From Agromyces albus (lineage in GTDB: Bacteria > Actinomycetota > Actinomycetes > Actinomycetales > Microbacteriaceae): a stretch of DNA of 41,333 nt. Both the position numbers and the translations under genes were made by a program. Shown here one piece after another: positions 36,789-41,333 of the stretch (positions within the stretch are counted from its first letter, which is position 1; every line of letters starts with the position of its first letter). The stretch lies in assembly GCF_004134825.1 (NCBI RefSeq), contig NZ_SDPN01000038.1:1-41333 (forward strand), read 5' to 3'. The notes below the pieces were generated by a model. The model searched no databases, was not told where the DNA came from, and saw nothing but the letters and a program-made list of their open reading frames with translations.

Positions 36789-37709
36789 TCAGCCGCCCGG
36801 CAGCTCGAGGCCGCAGCGCTCGGCGACATAGGCGTAGAGCTCGGCCTTGAGCGTGTCGGATGACGGGTGATCGAGCCGGCCCTTGTGCTCGCCCGCAGCG
36901 ATCGCGAACGGCAGGATCGTGCCCCGCTTGTCGTCGGCGATCGCGTGCGCGTCGCAGCGCGCCGGCCGCACCGGCAGCGAGAGCGTGAACGGAGCGTCGC
37001 CCGGCGCGACGTCGATGCCGAGCGTCCAATCGATGCCGTCCTCGGCGTTCAGCAGGGTCGTGCCGTAGACGCGCTCGACGTGCAGTGAGTCGGTGCCGGA
37101 TGCCGCAGGCTCGACGAGCACGTCGATGGACGCGCGCCGCTCGGCGCCCGATCCCGTCGACGTGAGGTGCTCGGGCATCGTGAACGTGGCGACCTCCGCC
37201 ACGGCCCCGCCGAGGCACTCTGCGGCATTGATCCGCGCGAGGGTGTCGAACGGGTCGTCGGGAGTGAGCGTCACCCGGGTGCCGGCCCCGGCGCCGTCGG
37301 CCGCGTCGGCCTCGTCGGCCGCGCTCACGTCGGCGACGACGCTCGCCGGGCCGACCTCCACATCGCACACGCTCGTCGAGAGGTCGAGGCGCACGTCGAT
37401 CGTCTCGCCCGGGGCGAGCTCGAGCGGCTTCGTGCGTACCATTCCGGGAGCGAGCGTGGCCGCCTCGAACTCGAAGCCCTCGATCGTGAGGGCTGTGTCG
37501 CCGGTGTTCGAGAGGCGCACCACGAGCCGCCGCGCCTCGATGTCGAGGCGGCCCTGCTTGATCGATGCCACGAGGCGGCTGGGCTCGCCGGAACCCGACG
37601 AGTCGCCGGGCTGCCCGGGAGCGGCCCCGGTGCAGGCCGCGAGCAGGGCGGGAACGGTCAGGAGAGCGGCAACGAACGCGAACCGGCTGAGGCGGCGGGC
37701 GCGGCGCAT
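36789..37709 (-). CDS. hypothetical lipoprotein, last gene of the mrp operon
   Basis: A 306-residue predicted lipoprotein that I cannot assign to a family. The signal peptide ends LLAA-Cys26, then a Gly/Ser/Pro linker and beta-rich domains (RLVVRLSNTGDTALTIEGFEFE; SIDVLVEPAASGTDSLHVERV; PVRPARCDAHAIADDKRG). Three later Cys (near 115, 165 and 250) could form disulphides. The ATG lies four bases after the mrp stop, so it is part of the same operon; a role in metal or iron-sulphur handling is only suggested by position. Confidence 0.75.
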   Translation of the reverse strand: MRRARRLSRFAFVAALLTVPALLAACTGAAPGQPGDSSGSGEPSRLVASIKQGRLDIEARRLVVRLSNTGDTALTIEGFEFEAATLAPGMVRTKPLELAPGETIDVRLDLSTSVCDVEVGPASVVADVSAADEADAADGAGAGTRVTLTPDDPFDTLARINAAECLGGAVAEVATFTMPEHLTSTGSGAERRASIDVLVEPAASGTDSLHVERVYGTTLLNAEDGIDWTLGIDVAPGDAPFTLSLPVRPARCDAHAIADDKRGTILPFAIAAGEHKGRLDHPSSDTLKAELYAYVAERCGLELPGG

Positions 37710-37713
37710 GCGG

Positions 37714-38892
37714 TCACCGCACCGAAACGTCGAGCCGGCGGCCTTCGAGCTCCCTGGGCAGCGCCGCGAGGTACGCGGCGACGTGCTCGATAGCGCGCGC
37801 CGCGGGGTCGTCGGGAGCGGCGATGACGACGGGCGTGCCCGCGTCTCCTCCCTGCCGCAGCGCGATGCTGAGCGGCACGCTCGCGATGAGCGGCACGGGT
37901 GCCGTCTGGCCTTCCGAGAGCCGCTCGGCGACGAGTGAGCCGCCGCCCGAGCCGAAGAGGTCGAGCACTTCGCCGCCGGGCTGCACGAATCCGGCCATGT
38001 TCTCGACGACGCCGACGAGGCGCTGGCCGGTCTGGCGAGCGACCACGCCCGAGCGCTCCGCGACGTCCGCCGCCGCCGGTTGCGGGGTCGTCACCACGAC
38101 GACCTCGGCGTTCGGCAGCAACTGGCCGAGCGAGATCGCGACGTCGCCGGTGCCGGGCGGCAGGTCGACGAGGAGCACGTCGAGGTCGCCGAAGTACACG
38201 TCGGTGAGGAACTGGTTGAGCGTTCGGTGCAGCATCGGCCCGCGCCAGGCGACGGCGACGGATGACGCGCGCCCGCCCGGTTCCGTCGGTTCGACGAACA
38301 TGCCGATCGAGATGACCTTCACGCCGTGCGCGACGGGCGGCAGGATCATCTCGTCGACGCGGGTCGGCCGCGCGGCGACGCCCGCCTCGTCGACGAGCCC
38401 GAGGAGGCCGGGGATCGAGAAGCCGTGCACGTCGGCGTCGACGAGCCCGACCGAGAGGCCGCGCGCCGCGAGCGCCACCGCGAGGTTCGCGGTGATCGTG
38501 GACTTGCCGACCCCGCCCTTGCCGCTCGTGATCGCGATCACGCGCGTGAGGCTGCCCGGGCCGAAGGGATTGCCGCGAGCGGCGCGGCCGCCGCGGAGCC
38601 GCTCCGTCAGCGCGGCGCGCTGCTCTGGCGTCATCACCGAGAGCGTGACGTCGGCCATGCCGGCGCCCGCGACGGACTCGGCGGCCTGGCGCACATCGCG
38701 TTCGATGCGGTCGGAGGCGGGGCATCCGACGATCGTGAGCCGGATCACGACGTGCACGCGACCGTCGTCGCCCGCCGTCACGGATTCGACCATGTCGAGC
38801 TCGGTGACGGGCTTTCGGATCTCGGGGTCGATGACGCCGGTGAGCGCCGCGTGCACGGCCCGTTCGATCGCGTCGGATTCAGGAGACGGCAT
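37714..38892 (-). CDS. mrp: Mrp/ApbC-type P-loop ATPase (iron-sulphur cluster carrier family)
   Basis: A 392-residue ParA-like ATPase thought to carry Fe-S clusters. The N-terminal MIP18/DUF59 domain (about 6-88) has VIDPEIRKPVTELDMV and VGCPASDRIE; the ATPase has the deviant Walker A SGKGGVGKST (123-132) and LLVDLPPGTGDVAISL. The C-terminal cluster-binding CxxC expected after VVENM is absent (ENMAGFVQPGG), so if it binds a cluster it uses other ligands. The ATG lies within the 3' end of the DUF1003 gene (14-base overlap). Confidence 0.9.
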   Translation of the reverse strand: MPSPESDAIERAVHAALTGVIDPEIRKPVTELDMVESVTAGDDGRVHVVIRLTIVGCPASDRIERDVRQAAESVAGAGMADVTLSVMTPEQRAALTERLRGGRAARGNPFGPGSLTRVIAITSGKGGVGKSTITANLAVALAARGLSVGLVDADVHGFSIPGLLGLVDEAGVAARPTRVDEMILPPVAHGVKVISIGMFVEPTEPGGRASSVAVAWRGPMLHRTLNQFLTDVYFGDLDVLLVDLPPGTGDVAISLGQLLPNAEVVVVTTPQPAAADVAERSGVVARQTGQRLVGVVENMAGFVQPGGEVLDLFGSGGGSLVAERLSEGQTAPVPLIASVPLSIALRQGGDAGTPVVIAAPDDPAARAIEHVAAYLAALPRELEGRRLDVSVR

Positions 38893-39400
38893 GTTCCGTC
38901 TCCTCGTCGTCGCGTCGGTCGAGCTCCTCGATCATCGTGCGGAGCTCGCCGCGGATGAAGTCCTTCGAGGCGAGCTCCTTGACCGCGAGGCGCAGGGCGA
39001 CCACCTCGCGAGCGAGATACTCGGTGTCGGCGAGATTGCGTTCGGCGCGCTGCCGGTCCTGCTCGATCTGCACGCGGTCGCGGTCGTCCTGCCGGTTCTG
39101 CGCGAGGAGGATGAGGGGCGCCGCGTAGGAGGCCTGCAGCGAGAGCACAAGGGTGAGCGCCGTGAAGCCGATCGCGACGGAGTCGAAGCGGTAGTGCTCG
39201 GGTGCGAACGTGTTCCACAGCATCCAGCCGATCGCGAACACCGACAACCCGAGCAGAAAGCCCGGGGTCCCCATCGCACGGGCCACCCACTCGGTGAAGC
39301 GCCCGAATCGGTCCTTGTCACCCGACCCGCGGAAGGAGGGCGCTCGGCGGATGCCCTTCGGGGTGTCGAACCGGCGGTCCTCGACGTCAACGCGTGCCAT
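38879..39400 (-). CDS. DUF1003 membrane protein
   Basis: A 173-residue protein with two hydrophobic helices (about 46-64 and 74-99) and the family signature SYAAPLILLAQNRQDDRDRV, followed by a charged C-terminal coiled region (about 105-170). The function is unknown. It overlaps the upstream MgtE-like gene by 14 bases and mrp downstream by 14, so three stop-start overlaps lock this operon together. The MgtE-like/DUF1003/Mrp order is widespread in actinobacteria as I recall. Confidence 0.88.
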   Translation of the reverse strand: MARVDVEDRRFDTPKGIRRAPSFRGSGDKDRFGRFTEWVARAMGTPGFLLGLSVFAIGWMLWNTFAPEHYRFDSVAIGFTALTLVLSLQASYAAPLILLAQNRQDDRDRVQIEQDRQRAERNLADTEYLAREVVALRLAVKELASKDFIRGELRTMIEELDRRDDEETEHAVS

Positions 39401-40715
39401 CTCCTGCCCTCCTTCCGTGTGGGATCGGGATGCTTCCCGTCGTCAGCTGGGCTCGCGCAGCAGCGCGTCTGCCCACACCCTCCTCTTCGGGATGACTTCG
39501 CCAGTCATCTGGCAGGAGGTAGTCGAGCACGTCGTCAATCGTCACCACCCCGACGAGTCGGTGCTTCTCGTCGACGACCGGCACGGACACGAGGTCGTAG
39601 CTCGCGAGGATGCGGCTGACCTCGGCGGCGGAGGTGTCGGCCGTGACGGGCTCGAGGCCCTGGTCGATGAGGGTGCCGAGGCGCTCGTGCGGGGGATAGC
39701 GCAGCATCCGCTGGAAATGCACGAGGCCGAGGAAGCGGCCGGTGGGCGGCTCGTAGGGCGGCAGTGTCACGCACACCGCCGCGCCGAGCGCGGGCGGCAG
39801 GTCGTGGCGGCGGATGAGGGCGAGCCCCTCGGCCACGGTGGCATCGGCCGAGACGATGATCGGCTCGGTCGTCATGAGCCCGCCGGCGGTGTCGGCGCCG
39901 TAGGAGAGGAGGAATCGCACGTCGTCGGCCTCTTCGGGCTCCATGAGCTCGAGTAGGTGTTCACCGCGCTCTTCGGGGAGCTGCGCGATGAGGTCGGCGG
40001 CGTCGTCGGGCTGCATGTGGTCGAGCACGTCGGCCGCCCGATCGTCGCCGAGTCGGGAGAGGATCTCCACCTGGTCGGTCTCGGGCATCTCCTCGAGCAC
40101 GGAGGCGAGCCGGTCGTCGGAGAGCTCTTCCGCGACTTCCTGGCGGCGCAGCGCCGGCAGGTCGAGCAGGGTGCTCGCGAGGTCGGCCGGCTTCAGCTCG
40201 GAGTAGGTCGCAATGAGATGCTCGGCCGACTGCGCCTCACCGCTCGCGGTCGTCTCGCGCACCTCGCGCCACGTGACGTAGGCCGATTGCCCCTTCGAGA
40301 ACGGCGAGGCTCCCTTGGGCCGGCGCACGAAGAGCTGCTCGACCTCCCACTCGCCCGGATCGTGCTCGGAGATCGCGACGTCTTCGATCGTCGCCGTGCC
40401 CGAGCCGTCGTTGAAGGCGACCTTGCGGCCGAGCATCTCGGCGATGACGCGCACCTCGCCGCCGCGCTGCTCGAAGCGGCGGAGATTGATGAGGCCAGTC
40501 GTGATGATCTGGCCGGCGCCGATCGAGGTGACCCTGCCGATCGAGACGAACACGCGGCGTTTGCCGGGGATCTCGACGATGAGGCCGACGACGCGTGGCG
40601 GGTCGTTCTTGCGGTACACGACGAGCACGTCGCGCACCTTGCCGACTCGATCGCCCGCGGGGTCGAAGACGGCGCACCCGGCGAGCCGGGCGACGAAGAC
40701 TCTCGTGGCGCTCAC
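39387..40715 (-). CDS. MgtE-like soluble protein: PRC-barrel, MgtE N-domain and CBS pair
   Basis: A 442-residue cytoplasmic protein without membrane helices. Residues about 5-85 and 90-150 look like PRC-barrel units (VGKVRDVLVVYR, VGLIVEIPG); about 165-275 is the MgtE N-terminal superhelix (SELKPADLASTLLDLPALRRQEV, LSRLGDDRAADVLDHMQPDDAADL); about 278-405 holds two CBS domains (MTTEPIIVSADATVAEGLALI, VDEKHRLVGVVTIDDVLDYLLPDD). The channel part of MgtE is missing, so this is a sensor or regulator rather than a transporter. Start GTG 40715 has no ribosome site, but TAAGTT lies six bases upstream. First gene of the operon. Confidence 0.88.
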   Translation of the reverse strand: MSATRVFVARLAGCAVFDPAGDRVGKVRDVLVVYRKNDPPRVVGLIVEIPGKRRVFVSIGRVTSIGAGQIITTGLINLRRFEQRGGEVRVIAEMLGRKVAFNDGSGTATIEDVAISEHDPGEWEVEQLFVRRPKGASPFSKGQSAYVTWREVRETTASGEAQSAEHLIATYSELKPADLASTLLDLPALRRQEVAEELSDDRLASVLEEMPETDQVEILSRLGDDRAADVLDHMQPDDAADLIAQLPEERGEHLLELMEPEEADDVRFLLSYGADTAGGLMTTEPIIVSADATVAEGLALIRRHDLPPALGAAVCVTLPPYEPPTGRFLGLVHFQRMLRYPPHERLGTLIDQGLEPVTADTSAAEVSRILASYDLVSVPVVDEKHRLVGVVTIDDVLDYLLPDDWRSHPEEEGVGRRAAARAQLTTGSIPIPHGRRAGDGTR

Positions 40716-40721
40716 GCTTCC

Positions 40722-40727
40722 AACTTA
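40722..40727 (-). promoter_or_regulatory. -10 element of the MgtE-like operon (leaderless)
   Basis: Minus-strand TAAGTT, six bases, then GTG 40715. Divergent from the element at 40770-40775. Confidence 0.55.
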
Positions 40728-40769
40728 GCCCCCGCGGGCTGCTTCCGAGCCCTGCACCGGGGAGCATGG

Positions 40770-40775
40770 GAGAAT
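40770..40775 (+). promoter_or_regulatory. -10-like element of the 17M-like gene (leaderless)
   Basis: GAGAAT, six bases, then GTG 40782. The first position is not the usual T, so this is the weakest of the set. Confidence 0.4.
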
Positions 40776-40781
40776 GACGGG

Positions 40782-41333
40782 GTGACCAATCAATCGCCCT
40801 TCGGCGGCCGCATGGGCCGCACCTTCCCGACCCTGCCGAGCGGCGAGACGGTGGCGAGCTTCGAGACCTATGCCGAGGCCCAGTCCGCGGTCGACGCCCT
40901 CGCCAAGGCGGAGTTCCCGGTGAAAGAGCTCGCGATCGTCGGCACCGACCTCACGAGCGTCGAGCGCATCACGGGCACCATGAGCTGGGGCCGGGCAGCC
41001 GGCGCCGGCGCACTGTCGGGAGCCTGGTTCGGCACATTCCTCGGGCTGCTTCTCTTCATCTTCTCGCCGACCGGGGCCTCCGTCGGCATCCTCATCTCGG
41101 CCGTGCTGCTCGGCGCCGGGTTCGGCATGATCTTCGGCGTCGTCTCGTATTCGGTGAACCGCCGGCGGCGCGATTTCACCTCAGTCATGCAAGTGCTCGC
41201 CACGCGGTACGCGGTCATCGCCGAGACGGCCCACGTCGCCCGCGCTCGCTCCGTGCTCGGCGTCGACGCGCCGGCGCCTGCGCGCGACGAGCGCCCCGAT
41301 CGGCCGACTGCCCAGCGCTCGGCCGCCGAGGCC
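40782..41333 (+). CDS. general stress protein 17M-like membrane protein (3' end beyond window)
   Basis: The first 184 residues are present with no stop. An N-terminal 17M-like fold (about 22-65: GETVASFETYAEAQSAVDALAKAEFPVKELAIVGTDL) is followed by two Gly-rich helices (about 73-97 and 103-127) of glycine-zipper character, then a basic linker and a C-terminal tail rich in Ala, Arg and Pro. The function is unknown; the relative in Bacillus is stress induced. It is divergent from the MgtE-like operon across 66 bases, so shared regulation with that operon is possible. Confidence 0.82.
   Translation, partial: MTNQSPFGGRMGRTFPTLPSGETVASFETYAEAQSAVDALAKAEFPVKELAIVGTDLTSVERITGTMSWGRAAGAGALSGAWFGTFLGLLLFIFSPTGASVGILISAVLLGAGFGMIFGVVSYSVNRRRRDFTSVMQVLATRYAVIAETAHVARARSVLGVDAPAPARDERPDRPTAQRSAAEA

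Overview
The window looks like chromosomal DNA from a high-GC actinobacterium, most likely family Microbacteriaceae (Agromyces/Microbacterium-like). The grounds are about 70% GC judged by eye, very dense gene packing with ATGA overlaps, GTG/TTG starts, actinobacterial gene families (DUF3117, actinobacterial DapD, FdxA-DapC pair, long NadA) and several apparently leaderless genes. I see no insertion sequence, phage gene, CRISPR array, tRNA or rRNA. It reads as core genome rather than an island.

Layout. 1-2820 (minus): NAD synthesis, nrtR-nadA-nadB, with nadB running off the left edge and a palindrome at the nrtR promoter. 3070-5550 (plus): a small DUF6220-like membrane protein and a multicopper oxidase fused to a six-helix membrane domain. 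5597-10401 (plus): tandem glycine riboswitch and gcvT-gcvH-gcvP. 10412-12807: a compact ECF sigma system made of a DUF2231 membrane protein (minus), sigma factor, zinc-finger anti-sigma factor and a secreted-repeat lipoprotein. Three near-identical promoters tie these into one regulon, which is the most interesting signal in the window. 12921-14080: a small membrane protein and a CPBP family protein. 14287-19732: a peptide ABC transporter (binding protein, two permeases, fused double ATPase). 19956-21860: typA. 22061-23715: an M23 peptidase and a convergent enoyl-CoA hydratase, separated by a 3 x 17-bp repeat. 23866-26193: lipoprotein, four-helix membrane protein, ferredoxin fdxA, dapC. 26355-30244: citrate synthase and a convergent penicillin-acylase-type Ntn hydrolase. 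30330-33672: divergent dapD/dapE, then a GT-C type membrane glycosyltransferase. 33815-36698: DUF3117, an O-methyltransferase, tatB and an aldehyde dehydrogenase. 36789-40715 (minus): an overlapping operon of an MgtE-like CBS protein, DUF1003, Mrp and a lipoprotein. 40782 to the right edge: a general-stress-17M-like membrane protein, incomplete.

How the genes work together. dapC, dapD and dapE cover the succinylase branch of lysine/diaminopimelate synthesis. The gcv genes cleave glycine and are controlled by glycine sensing. nrtR should repress nadAB when NAD is plentiful. The ECF cassette looks like a self-regulating envelope or redox response whose output is one lipoprotein and one membrane protein, both of unknown function. 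Six genes (dapD, dapE, tatB, the aldehyde dehydrogenase, the MgtE-like gene and the 17M-like gene) have a -10-like hexamer exactly six bases before the start codon, which predicts leaderless mRNAs. Two divergent pairs are built this way.
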